DNA of 11,363 bases from Bacillota bacterium (GCA_021781855.1 JAJXWC010000063.1:1-11363), one strand, 5' to 3'. Numbered from the stretch's first letter, positions 1 to 7,147 are shown. Notes: generated by a model not told the origin, from the sequence alone. Numbers and translations: made by a program.

Positions 1-1
1 A

Positions 2-658
2 GGAATAAAACCGCAAGCAGTCAAAACGAGTTTTATTTTTAAAAAGCACGCAAAAATGTTCGCAACACTTGGTATCGGTATTATTTTTGTCGGTGCAGTC
101 AGGCAAACATCAAGCACAGCTCTGCCACTTTGGTCAGCGCACATTGGACTATCTGCTTCAGTAACGAGCTATGTTTACGGACTTTCTGGCTTACTTGATG
201 CGGCGTTGTTTTATCCTGCCGGAAGGCTTATGGACCGGTTTGGTCGGATGTGGGTGGCAATTCCGTCAATGCTGATTTTGGGCGGAGCGATTTTGTTTAT
301 CCCTTTCACCCACGGCATTTGGTCGATTGCAGTGGTTTCGCTGATAATGGGACTGGGCAATAGTATCGGTGCAGGTATGATTATGACAATCAGTGCAGAC
401 ATGGCGCCTGCTGATTATCGGGCACAATTTCTGGCAACCTGTCGTCTGTTTGGCGATACAGGTTCGGCAGCTGGTCCTCTGCTCGTTGCGGGTGGTGCTG
501 CGATTGGCTTTCTGGCAGGTGGTATCTGGCTTTTGGGGACGTTAGGAATTCTGTCGGCTTTGATTTTGGGAACAACACTTGAGAAATACACTATTCACGC
601 CAATCAGCGCACACGGGTGAAAAACGGAATGACAAGGCGCGGGAAACCCAGAGAATGA
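2..658 (+). CDS. MFS transporter, C-terminal half (5' end outside window)
   Basis: The reading frame is open from base 2 through the first in-window ATG (56) to the TGA at 656-658, so this is the 3' part of a longer gene, not a 200-residue protein. About six hydrophobic segments are visible. After the second comes GRLMDRFGR, the MFS motif-A-like loop that recurs between TM8 and TM9. A Gly/Ala-rich stretch (GLGNSIGAGM, then FGDTGSAAGPLL) fits TM10-11 of a drug- or sugar-type 12-TM antiporter. The substrate cannot be read from the sequence. The tail after the last membrane segment is short and strongly basic (RTRVKNGMTRRGKPRE), and its stop codon lies where an intergenic repeat begins, so the tail may be repeat-derived. 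Sampled lines run about 47-60% GC, richer than the TetR gene in this window. MFS family: confident; function: unknown. Confidence 0.85.
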   Translation, partial: GIKPQAVKTSFIFKKHAKMFATLGIGIIFVGAVRQTSSTALPLWSAHIGLSASVTSYVYGLSGLLDAALFYPAGRLMDRFGRMWVAIPSMLILGGAILFIPFTHGIWSIAVVSLIMGLGNSIGAGMIMTISADMAPADYRAQFLATCRLFGDTGSAAGPLLVAGGAAIGFLAGGIWLLGTLGILSALILGTTLEKYTIHANQRTRVKNGMTRRGKPRE

Positions 659-743
659 GCGAAATTCGAAAATTGCCATTTCGTCTTAGAGCTGCTTCCG
701 CCGCCGTAGCGGTGAGCTATTAGCACTACTGTTGAGATAAAGA
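657..743 (+). repeat. Intergenic structured repeat, copy 1 of the GAGCGAAATTCGAA / GCTGAGATAAAG module
   Basis: It begins GAGCGAAATTCGAA at the MFS stop codon and ends ATTAGCACTACTGTTGAGATAAAG. The same beginning and end recur at 8037-8113, with a shared middle (CTTAG-GCTGCTT). The centre can fold: GCT/AGC outside, CCGC/GCGG inside. In the second copy the inner stem is CCCC/GGGG, so the pairing is kept while the bases change. The rest of the gap to 816 holds a weak GCAAG/CTTGC hairpin and no credible gene. Confidence 0.7.
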
Positions 744-816
744 AGTATTAAAAGCGATGTCTATTGCTGAATCACGTAGCTTTTGCATCTCAGGCAAGTC
801 GTTTCTTGCACGAATA

Positions 817-844
817 AAAAATACCGTCAATTGACGGTATTTTT
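817..844. terminator. Bidirectional intrinsic terminator between convergent genes
   Basis: A perfect 28-nt palindrome: AAAAATACCGTCAA followed directly by TTGACGGTATTTTT. It gives a GC-containing stem flanked by A and T runs on both strands. It sits 7 bases beyond the stop of the minus-strand acetyltransferase and downstream of the plus-strand MFS gene, so it can end transcription from both sides. Confidence 0.9.
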
Positions 845-851
845 ACATTTG

Positions 852-1352
852 TTAAAGTGTATAAGTCATATTAAACCAAGTTTCACCGGCATGCTCTGAA
901 TTTGACACGCCTTCATTGACAAATCCGTGATGTTCATAATAGGAAACGAGTGAGGCAAGACAAGTCAGACTGATGACTTCTCGGTGATTATCACGGTCAA
1001 TTTTTGCCATTCTTTCCAAGAGCTTTCCAGCGATTCCGTGTTTGCGGTAATTCGGCAAAACAGCAAGACTGATAATCGTTTGAACCTTATCTGTTGAACG
1101 ATTTTGGGTTGTATGCTCGAACAAATCATCAGTAATATAACGTTCAGGTGAAGTCGGACCGACACACATTCCGACAACACGTCCATTTTCATCCTCATCA
1201 CGCGCCACAACAAAAGTATCTGGAATCAAAGCAATTCGCTCAATCATCGAAGCACGTGAAGCTGCTTCCTCGGCAGTAAAACAGGTATTTTCGATATTCA
1301 TCACGTCATTAATATCTGTTGGTTTTGCAAAGTCATAAATAATTTTGGTCAT
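852..1352 (-). CDS. GNAT family N-acetyltransferase, AANAT-like
   Basis: A 166-residue acetyl-CoA-dependent N-acetyltransferase. The N-terminal FTAEEAASRASMIERI...P.TFVVARDED block resembles the arylalkylamine N-acetyltransferase-like branch. LAVLPNYRKHGIAGKLL at about 96-112 is motif A, with the R-x-x-G-x-A pyrophosphate loop, and YYEHHGF at 138-144 is the usual motif-B end. The frame opens further upstream (ATG at 1373 and 1361), but an extended -10 box covers 1360-1368. Transcription from it would start close to the ATG at 1352, so MTKI is the likely start and the mRNA may be leaderless; no Shine-Dalgarno is visible. The gene ends at the shared terminator and follows the MFS gene by 61 bases. 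The substrate is unknown; small amines are a family-based guess. Confidence 0.85.
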   Translation of the reverse strand: MTKIIYDFAKPTDINDVMNIENTCFTAEEAASRASMIERIALIPDTFVVARDEDENGRVVGMCVGPTSPERYITDDLFEHTTQNRSTDKVQTIISLAVLPNYRKHGIAGKLLERMAKIDRDNHREVISLTCLASLVSYYEHHGFVNEGVSNSEHAGETWFNMTYTL

Positions 1353-1359
1353 GCTTATC

Positions 1360-1387
1360 ATTATAGCATACATTGTAATTCAGTAAA
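1360..1387 (-). promoter_or_regulatory. Promoter of the acetyltransferase gene
   Basis: On the minus strand: TTTACT (1387-1382), 16-nt spacer, extended -10 TGCTATAAT (1368-1360). The ATG of MTKI begins 7 nt past the -10, so +1 would fall at or next to the start codon. A short inverted repeat, ATGCT...AGCAT (1351-1369), spans the -10 and start codon and could be an operator. Confidence 0.65.
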
Positions 1388-1413
1388 ATTTATTGACTTT
1401 TAACTCGTGGATT

Positions 1414-2550
1414 TCACAAAATATCTGATGAGTCTCTGCTCATTTGGATAAAAATTCCAAGTCCAATCAGCAAAATTAAATTAAACAAGACAATAATTGG
1501 AATGAAGCCTAAGCCTGTAAACTGTAAGGTTAGAGCATAACAAAGTGGAATAACCAAAATACCAAACGTTGCAGCAGAAACATTTAATCCCACAATCCGC
1601 GCAGCTTTAGTCTGCTCAAAATACGAATAAGGCATTTCTACAAAGATAGGATAAAGGGGTGCCAATCCGTAGCCAATCAGCAAAGCAGAAAGCAGTGGGA
1701 AGAAAAGGAACAGCAATCCGCCGGCAAGGGTGAGGATATAATGAATTTGGATGAGCCTTTTTTTACCGAAAAATGGACTCAAGCGAACACTGATGAGGCG
1801 TCCGAACATAATCGCCAGCCAGAAAAGACTGGTAATAAACGCTGCGGCTCCTGCCGAATAATTTCGAAAAACCAGATAACTCGCCAGAAAAATGCCTATA
1901 GCCTGTTCAGCGGCATAAATAAAGGAAAATAAAGGAAAAAGCCAATTCTTGAGGGTTAGTTTAATCTGTATACGAAGCGCTTGCGCATTTTTTTTCTTGC
2001 GACGAAACAAATACCGATAAGGGAAAAAAAGGAGTAAGACAATCCCTTGAATGAATAAAACAGCAAGGATTGCCAAGCGATAGTCTTGCGTGACGGCAAT
2101 AGATAATGTAATGAGAAGGGAACTTACGGTTACACCAAAGCCGAAAAAAGCATGAACCAAATTCAGCACCTTGCTCGAATAACGGCTGGCGACAAAACTA
2201 TTTACGGCAACATCTATTGTTCCCTGACCTAGTCCGATAAAGGGAATAGCAGCAAAGAAAATCCATTGATTTGGTGCGAAAGCCACTAAACTCAAACCAA
2301 TCATCAAAGACAAAAGCGCCCATAGAATAAAAAGATGAGCTTCGATTTTTGAAAATTTGATATAAAGAAAATTTGTCAGCAATGAAAAAAGTAGCGAGAC
2401 TGAAGTAATCACGCTAATTAATTCAACATTGAGTGAAAAATCTTCACGAATAATCGGCCAAGCACTCCCAAAAATACAATCTGGCAGCCCCAAAGCAGCA
2501 TATAAAATAAAGTTTAGCCTCACAGTAATGCGTGTTGATTTCCGACTCAT
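1414..2550 (-). CDS. MFS transporter, FHS-like (fucose/sugar symporter-like fold)
   Basis: A 378-residue polytopic membrane protein with about 12 hydrophobic segments and a basic central loop (RRKKK near residues 183-187) dividing two six-helix halves. GLGQGTIDVAVNSFV at 106-120, followed by LNLVHAFFGFG, matches the pattern seen in fucose/glucose symporter-like (FHS) and related bacterial MFS members. The start ATG at 2550 is preceded by GAGGA with good spacing (revcomp of 2560-2564). It follows the potE terminator-like hairpin on the same strand, and no clear promoter of its own is visible, so partial read-through from the decarboxylase operon is possible. Substrate not predictable: sugar uptake by family resemblance, amine or drug efflux by neighbourhood. 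Confidence 0.85.
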   Translation of the reverse strand: MSRKSTRITVRLNFILYAALGLPDCIFGSAWPIIREDFSLNVELISVITSVSLLFSLLTNFLYIKFSKIEAHLFILWALLSLMIGLSLVAFAPNQWIFFAAIPFIGLGQGTIDVAVNSFVASRYSSKVLNLVHAFFGFGVTVSSLLITLSIAVTQDYRLAILAVLFIQGIVLLLFFPYRYLFRRKKKNAQALRIQIKLTLKNWLFPLFSFIYAAEQAIGIFLASYLVFRNYSAGAAAFITSLFWLAIMFGRLISVRLSPFFGKKRLIQIHYILTLAGGLLFLFFPLLSALLIGYGLAPLYPIFVEMPYSYFEQTKAARIVGLNVSAATFGILVIPLCYALTLQFTGLGFIPIIVLFNLILLIGLGIFIQMSRDSSDIL

Positions 2551-2577
2551 TTATTATTTTCCTCATTAGCAATAATG

Positions 2578-2611
2578 AAATCGGGCAGAAGCTTTGCTCT
2601 TGCCCGATTTT
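2578..2611 (-). terminator. Intrinsic terminator or attenuator after potE
   Basis: Perfect 10-bp arms AAATCGGGCA and TGCCCGATTT (2578-2587 and 2601-2610), continued inward by GC-containing pairs around an AAA/TTT loop. On the minus strand the U tract is imperfect (ATTTCATTATT), so it may leak into the downstream MFS gene. Confidence 0.75.
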
Positions 2612-2623
2612 AGTTGAACTTAT

Positions 2624-3931
2624 TCATTCCGTCTGCATATCAAAGCGATAAGACATAAAGCCATATAAGGTCCAGCCGAAGAAAGTCACGATAGAACCAA
2701 GAACAATAGCTGTCGAACCAGCCTGAGAAATTGCATAAAGAGTGTAAATCCCGGCAAGTACAGCAACGAAGTTGTTCAGCTTTTGCTTCTTTTCTGTGAC
2801 ATTTCCGTCCAGCCTCTGCATAGTCTTGATGGAGCCCATTGATAAGAGATAAGGCACGCAGTTAGTGACAACCGCCAAGTTAACCAAAATGGTGAATTGA
2901 GCAGACAATGATGGTGAAATACTCGAAAGCGCCAATACAGATTGGATAATGGTAATAATGACAATACCAATAAGCGGTGTGCCGTTTCCGATAACTTTGT
3001 TAAAGATTTTGGGGAAATAACCTTCTTGAGCAGAAGAACGAAAGACTTCAGCAATCGTAAACTGCCAACCCAGTAATGAGCCAAAGCAAGAAATAATCAT
3101 AAGTCCCATAACAATATTACCTATTGTCGGATTAAACATATGTGCAAACACCAAGCCAAACGGTGCTGTTGATTTAGCCAAATCCAAGTTTGGAACAATC
3201 CCCTGTACAACATTAGTTGCTAGGATATAGAGAATACCTGCACCAATCGTTCCGCCAAGCACAGCGATAGGAACATTTTTCTTAGGATTTTCCACACGGT
3301 CCATATTGGCAGAAGCAGATTCAAGACCTAAAAATGCCCACAAGGTAATCGGAATTGAAGCCCCTAAACCACTTACAAAACTTAGATGATGCGGGTTCCA
3401 AGCACTCGCATAAAGATGCGGATTAAACCAGAACCAGCCCAAAACAATAACGACCGCCAAAGGAGCAATGACTCCCCAAACGGTAAATGTGGAAAGTTGT
3501 CCCGTGATTTTTGCTCCACCAAAATTTAAAACAGAAGCCAACCAAAGCACAGCAATCGTCAATAGACAAATTTCAAGCGGATTAGCTTTGATGCCGAATA
3601 GCTCAGTCAAATAACCCACTGCAGAGATTGCAATCGCAACGTTGGCAATAACAAGCGATAGTCCGTAAGTAAAGTTCGACAAAAATGCTCCCGCTTTACC
3701 AAAGCTATATTCAGAATAACCGCCCATTCCTCCACTTTTTTTGGTGTAAATACCTGCTTGAGCAAATCCCCAAGCAAGCAACATAGCACCAAGAGCAGTA
3801 ACGACCCATGAGAGAATAGACATTGTACCCACTTGTGCCAAATTGGTCGGCAACATGATGATTCCTGAACCCATCATGTTGATTGCAGTTATAATTGTTA
3901 ACTGCATGACACCCATTTTTTTCTCTTTCAT
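2624..3931 (-). CDS. potE: Putrescine/ornithine antiporter
   Basis: A 435-residue APC-superfamily antiporter in the cytoplasmic membrane that exchanges external ornithine for internal putrescine. It reads nearly colinear with E. coli PotE as I recall it: KMGVMQLTIITAINMMGSGI at the N-terminus, SGGMGGYSEYSFGK, ITLWAFLGLESA, VENPKKNVPIAVLGG, GSLLGWQFTIAEVF, GWTLYGF at the end. With an offset of three, Trp198, Glu204 and Trp289 match E. coli Trp201, Glu207 and Trp292, recalled as substrate-recognition residues; Tyr423 is the probable equivalent of Tyr425. E. coli Cys62 is Ala59 here and Cys210 is Ser207. The start lies one base after the decarboxylase stop, with only a weak AGAAAG upstream inside that gene, so translational coupling is likely. 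Lysine/cadaverine or histidine/histamine exchange is less likely given the partner enzyme. Confidence 0.95.
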   Translation of the reverse strand: MKEKKMGVMQLTIITAINMMGSGIIMLPTNLAQVGTMSILSWVVTALGAMLLAWGFAQAGIYTKKSGGMGGYSEYSFGKAGAFLSNFTYGLSLVIANVAIAISAVGYLTELFGIKANPLEICLLTIAVLWLASVLNFGGAKITGQLSTFTVWGVIAPLAVVIVLGWFWFNPHLYASAWNPHHLSFVSGLGASIPITLWAFLGLESASANMDRVENPKKNVPIAVLGGTIGAGILYILATNVVQGIVPNLDLAKSTAPFGLVFAHMFNPTIGNIVMGLMIISCFGSLLGWQFTIAEVFRSSAQEGYFPKIFNKVIGNGTPLIGIVIITIIQSVLALSSISPSLSAQFTILVNLAVVTNCVPYLLSMGSIKTMQRLDGNVTEKKQKLNNFVAVLAGIYTLYAISQAGSTAIVLGSIVTFFGWTLYGFMSYRFDMQTE

Positions 3932-3932
3932 T

Positions 3933-6122
3933 TTACTTTCTTTCTGTTGTGTGTTTTACTTTAGCATCGGCATCATAAACATAGCCGTAAGCCACAGTTT
4001 TCCCATTTTCTTCCTTGAAGTAAACGCCTTGGATTTCTGGTGCAAAGCCTGGGAAACGATTGATTCCTTCTTCAAGAATCAAGAAATAGCTTTGGGCAAC
4101 TTTTGACCAACGTTCACCTGGTACGACACAAAAGATTCCTGGGGGATAAGGAAGCGCACCTTCTAAAGCAATCTCGCCTTCAATTTCTGCTAATTTCACC
4201 AATTTTGCTTCATTACGTAGCAAGGCAATATCTGCTTCTTTTGGTGTCATCGCTTGAGTAGGGAAATACTCTGCAAGGAACATTTTCTTTTGGTAGTCTT
4301 TTGTATTCGTGTTTTTGTAAAAGTCATGTAATTCTTGGCAGAGCATCCGAATGGTATAACCATCGTAACGTGAACCTGTACGGCTTACCAAATGAGGCAA
4401 AACTTTGATTAAAGGAGCATCCGCTTTGACTAATTCTTCAAATTTCAAAATTTGTGTAATGAGGTTATCCATCTTAGCATCATCTTCAGCGGGTGTCATT
4501 AAGAACAAAATCGAATTCAAGTCATTTTTTTCAGGGATAATGCCGTGTTCGCGCAAATAATTTGCCAAAATCGTTGCTGGAATACCGAAGTCTTCATACT
4601 CATCTGTTTCCGGATTAATGCCAGAAGTAGTCAGCAAAAATTTATTCGGGTCAACGAAATACTGATTTTGACCATATCCTTCAAATCCGTGCCATTTTTC
4701 ATCAGGATTGAAACGCCAGAAATCAATATCATTTGCAATTTCTTCAGACGAGCTTTCTTCCCAAGCTTTGCCATGAACAACAGGAGGCAAGAAAGGACGA
4801 ATGAACTCCGCTTTTTCTAGCAAACGTTTTCTCGCATTGATTGAGGTAATCAAGGCATCATGCCAAAGTTTTTTACCAGCAGCACCTTCCTGCATTTTTG
4901 CATTGACATCCAAACTTGCAAATAAAGGATAAAATGGAGAAGTAGAAGCAAATTTCATGTAAGCATTGTTAAAGCGCTTGTGGTCAATATAGCGGCTTTG
5001 GCCTTTAATGTGATGGTCTTTTTTATGGATTTGTGAAGCCTGGGAAAATCCGGCTTGTTGCTTATGTGTTGATTGGACAACAAGAATTCCGGGGTCTTCT
5101 GGCCCAAGGTCAGCAAGCAGCGGCGATGAAGATTTCATCATGGGAATGAATTGTTCATAGCCAACCCAAGCAGAATCAAAGAGAATATAGTCACAGAGGT
5201 GTCCGATTCGGTCAATAACTTGTTGAGCATTGTAAATCGTGCCGTCATACGTTCCTAATTGAATAATGGCGAGACGGAAAGGACGTTTCCAAGTGGCACG
5301 CTCAGGGTCAACTTTTTTAACTTGTTCCCGGATATAATCTTCATCGAAACAATGATTGTAAATTCCACCAATGAAACCATAGGAATCACGACTGGTTTCA
5401 AGATAAACGGGGCGAGCACCGCCCATGACAAGTCCTGCATTATAATTTGATTTGTGATTATTACGGTCAAACAAAATCAAATCATCTGGTGAAATCGCCG
5501 CAGTAATTGCAACGTTATTGGAAGTGGAAGAACCGTTCATGACGAAATAAGTCTTGTCTGCATTGTAAATTCTAGCGGCATTTTTCTGAGCCTGTAAAGC
5601 CGGTCCTTCGTGGATGAGCAAATCTCCAAGGTCAACATCGGCATTGCAGAGGTCCGCACGGAAAAGATTTTCGCCGAAGAAATCATAAAACGCACGACCA
5701 GCAGGATGCTTGCGGAAATAAGCCCCTCCCTGATGTCCAGGACAGTCAAATTGAAGATTTCCGCGTTCAACATATTGAGTTAAATTTTTGAAAAATGGTG
5801 AATATAAATTTTTTTCATACTCATTTGCAGCGTGTTCCACTTCACGAGAAAAAAGTTGAGCATCTGTTGCTGAATTCAAATCAATCAAGTGGTCAATGCT
5901 TGCTAATTCCGCTTTGCTGTATTTTTTTGTATCATGTGTGGCGACAAATACGGGAATGTCAAACTTTGTTTTTTCTGCTTGTTCGATAGCCTGAAAGTCT
6001 TTTTCATCTACTACCAAGGCAGAAATATCAGTCCAATCTTTTACATTTTTTACTTCAACAGTTTCTTTTTTGGTTTGAATCGTTGCATTTAGACTTTCAC
6101 TCATTGCTATTTTAAAAGTCAT
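3933..6122 (-). CDS. speF: Ornithine decarboxylase, inducible PLP-dependent type
   Basis: A 729-residue cytoplasmic fold-type-I decarboxylase converting ornithine to putrescine and CO2 and consuming a proton. It closely resembles the 730-residue ornithine decarboxylase of Lactobacillus 30a (recalled). It has an N-terminal wing domain (about 1-107), then LQFDCPGHQGG, the PLP domain, and a C-terminal domain with EGEIALEGALPYPPG. Lys354 in STHKQQAGFSQ is the Schiff-base lysine, Asp316 (LFDSAW) should bind the PLP ring nitrogen, and His223 (NNHKS) should stack on the ring; the first sits one residue before, and the other two at, the 30a numbering. The start at 6122 has AAAGGAG five bases upstream; MSES seven codons in is less likely. 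First gene of an operon with potE. The resemblance is to ornithine rather than lysine or arginine decarboxylases. Confidence 0.95.
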   Translation of the reverse strand: MTFKIAMSESLNATIQTKKETVEVKNVKDWTDISALVVDEKDFQAIEQAEKTKFDIPVFVATHDTKKYSKAELASIDHLIDLNSATDAQLFSREVEHAANEYEKNLYSPFFKNLTQYVERGNLQFDCPGHQGGAYFRKHPAGRAFYDFFGENLFRADLCNADVDLGDLLIHEGPALQAQKNAARIYNADKTYFVMNGSSTSNNVAITAAISPDDLILFDRNNHKSNYNAGLVMGGARPVYLETSRDSYGFIGGIYNHCFDEDYIREQVKKVDPERATWKRPFRLAIIQLGTYDGTIYNAQQVIDRIGHLCDYILFDSAWVGYEQFIPMMKSSSPLLADLGPEDPGILVVQSTHKQQAGFSQASQIHKKDHHIKGQSRYIDHKRFNNAYMKFASTSPFYPLFASLDVNAKMQEGAAGKKLWHDALITSINARKRLLEKAEFIRPFLPPVVHGKAWEESSSEEIANDIDFWRFNPDEKWHGFEGYGQNQYFVDPNKFLLTTSGINPETDEYEDFGIPATILANYLREHGIIPEKNDLNSILFLMTPAEDDAKMDNLITQILKFEELVKADAPLIKVLPHLVSRTGSRYDGYTIRMLCQELHDFYKNTNTKDYQKKMFLAEYFPTQAMTPKEADIALLRNEAKLVKLAEIEGEIALEGALPYPPGIFCVVPGERWSKVAQSYFLILEEGINRFPGFAPEIQGVYFKEENGKTVAYGYVYDADAKVKHTTERK

Positions 6123-6150
6123 TTTTTCTCCTTTTATTTTTTTTTCTTGT

Positions 6151-6161
6151 TGTCGACAGTT
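6151..6161. promoter_or_regulatory. Candidate operator at the decarboxylase transcription start
   Basis: The 8-bp palindrome TGTCGACA (6151-6158) lies just downstream of the speF -10, at the expected start point. Read on the minus strand it is AACTGTCGACA. Its AACTGTCG half recurs in plus orientation at 6275-6282. A site here would let a bound repressor block initiation; the divergent TetR protein is the obvious candidate. Confidence 0.4.
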
Positions 6162-6163
6162 TG

Positions 6164-6192
6164 ATTATACTCCTCTTTTTTTCTTTGAAAGC
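6164..6192 (-). promoter_or_regulatory. Decarboxylase operon promoter
   Basis: A consensus -10 TATAAT (minus strand, 6169-6164) is 42 nt upstream of the speF ATG. At 17-nt spacing the -35 is poor (GCTTTC), which suggests dependence on an activator or tight control. The leader would be about 35 nt and contain the AAAGGAG site. Confidence 0.6.
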
Positions 6193-6199
6193 GTGTAAA
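6186..6199 (+). promoter_or_regulatory. Possible cre-like (CcpA) site
   Basis: TGAAAGCGTGTAAA resembles the catabolite-responsive element; with the preceding T it fits WTGNAANCGNWNNCW with two mismatches. It covers the weak speF -35, where CcpA binding would repress. This is a by-eye match only. Confidence 0.3.
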
Positions 6200-6209
6200 A
6201 AAACCAATA

Positions 6210-6295
6210 TTTAACTGGTAGTAAAGGTTTTTTTAGGTCGTATAGAGTAGGCAAGAATTTTATTTTTATTTTTTAACTGTCGGTAAAGTTTTTTG
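6210..6295 (+). repeat. Pair of direct repeats, TTTAACTG-GTAAAG-TTTTTT
   Basis: Two 24-nt copies at 6210-6233 and 6272-6295 agree at about 20 of 24 positions and are offset by 62 bp, close to six helical turns. A third, partial copy (GGTAAAG after TTTTTTCACA) is at about 6409-6424. The flanking TTTA...TAAA is inverted, as expected of a dimer-binding site. Probably regulator binding sites for the divergent genes. Confidence 0.45.
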
Positions 6296-6444
6296 CAAAA
6301 GAACAAAAAAATGAAAACAAATAGGCAAAATTTTGGAGGTCGTAATCGTTGCAGTTAAGCCATTTTTAAAAATTAAAAATAAGTTAAAAAGTTATTTGGG
6401 TTACGGTTTTTTCACAGGTAAAGCCCGCCATATTTACTTTTATT

Positions 6445-6450
6445 TATAAT
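6445..6450 (+). promoter_or_regulatory. Possible -10 box for the TetR gene
   Basis: TATAAT 81 bases before the ATG; no convincing -35 at 16-18 nt upstream, so this is tentative. Confidence 0.4.
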
Positions 6451-6531
6451 AGTGCTAGTATATTTGTGGTTGAAGTTTTAATTATTATTCTTTAAAATAA
6501 AATAAAGACGAGTAACAATGGCGGTTTAAAG

Positions 6532-7095
6532 ATGTCAAGAAACACAGAGCAAAAAATTATTGATGCTTTTTTGAATTTAGCAGCAAATGAAACAACGGAA
6601 ACTGCTGAATATGGGACAATCACGGTACAGATGATTATAGAAAAAGCAAATATTACCAAACCTACTTTTTACAAGCATTTTAAAAATATTTATGAGTTGA
6701 TAGACGTTATAAAAGCGAGAACTTATGGGCCAATGTTTAAGATTCTTGATGCTCATTTGCCTAAAAACACCCCCTCTCCTTTTGGTGTTATTGCCAACGA
6801 AATCATTCCTTTTTTCTATGATAATCAAGTTGTTTTTCGAATTATACGTAACTCTTCCGTTGATTTTAATTACCAGCAGTATTTAGAAAATGCTTTTTTT
6901 CCCTTTTTTGCTCGATTTTTAAACACAAAAGAAAATTTGTGTGGAATAAGTACAGATTTGCTTGCAGATTATTATTCAAAAGTGACAGTTGGGATATTGA
7001 CGACATGGCTTTCTGATTTATTCCCAGAGGCTCCAGAACATTTCAAAGAAAAATTTTTATTTTTGATTAACACTCCGATGAATTATTTTGTATGA
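6532..7095 (+). CDS. TetR/AcrR family transcriptional regulator
   Basis: A 187-residue protein with an N-terminal TetR-type DNA-binding domain. EQKIIDAFLNLAAN forms helix 1, and TVQMIIEKANITKPTFYKHF at 31-50 is the helix-turn-helix with the family's T-F-Y-K-H-F recognition end. The rest is a helical ligand/dimer domain with many aromatic residues (FFPFFARF) and ILTTWLSDLF near the C-terminus. It is transcribed away from the decarboxylase operon across a repeat-rich intergenic region, the usual layout for a TetR protein controlling its neighbour and itself. The ribosome binding site is poor (GGCGG near 6520). Sampled lines are about 30-33% GC, clearly below the first MFS gene, so it may have a different history. 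Regulation of ornithine decarboxylation is inferred from position; the ligand is unknown. Confidence 0.88.
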   Translation: MSRNTEQKIIDAFLNLAANETTETAEYGTITVQMIIEKANITKPTFYKHFKNIYELIDVIKARTYGPMFKILDAHLPKNTPSPFGVIANEIIPFFYDNQVVFRIIRNSSVDFNYQQYLENAFFPFFARFLNTKENLCGISTDLLADYYSKVTVGILTTWLSDLFPEAPEHFKEKFLFLINTPMNYFV

Positions 7096-7119
7096 ACCTG
7101 TAAAATAGGGCGAAATTCA

Positions 7120-7145
7120 TGCTATAATTGAAGTGTTTAACTTCA
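7120..7145 (+). promoter_or_regulatory. Promoter and initial hairpin upstream of the VanZ-family gene
   Basis: Extended -10 TGCTATAAT (7120-7128), with no good -35. Immediately downstream is TGAAGT-gttta-ACTTCA (7129-7145), a 6-bp hairpin at the start of the predicted transcript. The resulting leader to the ATG at 7335 would be about 200 nt. Confidence 0.5.
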
Positions 7146-7147
7146 TC

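Larger units (their letters stand above)
6123..6531. other. AT-rich divergent control region (409 bp, no gene)
   Basis: This holds the promoters of the decarboxylase operon (minus) and the TetR gene (plus), several repeated motifs listed separately, and long A/T tracts (for example around 6365-6392) that may bend DNA. An 8-bp direct repeat AGGTCGTA occurs at 6235-6242 and 6337-6344. A related pair TAGGCAAGAATTTT / TAGGCAAAATTTTG occurs near 6248 and 6322. The region is far longer than two simple promoters need. I see no ORF worth calling on either strand. Confidence 0.7.

Noticed and set aside
757..834. A 25-codon ORF after the first MFS gene
   Set aside because: It has no Shine-Dalgarno and runs into the terminator palindrome; it looks like chance.
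3843..4106. An 87-codon plus-strand frame across the potE/speF junction
   Set aside because: It is antisense to two well-recognised genes, with no ribosome binding site and no homology that I recognise.
3933..6122. Lysine or arginine decarboxylase
   Set aside because: The residues around the PLP lysine and throughout match ornithine decarboxylases as recalled, and the partner transporter is PotE-like rather than CadB- or AdiC-like.
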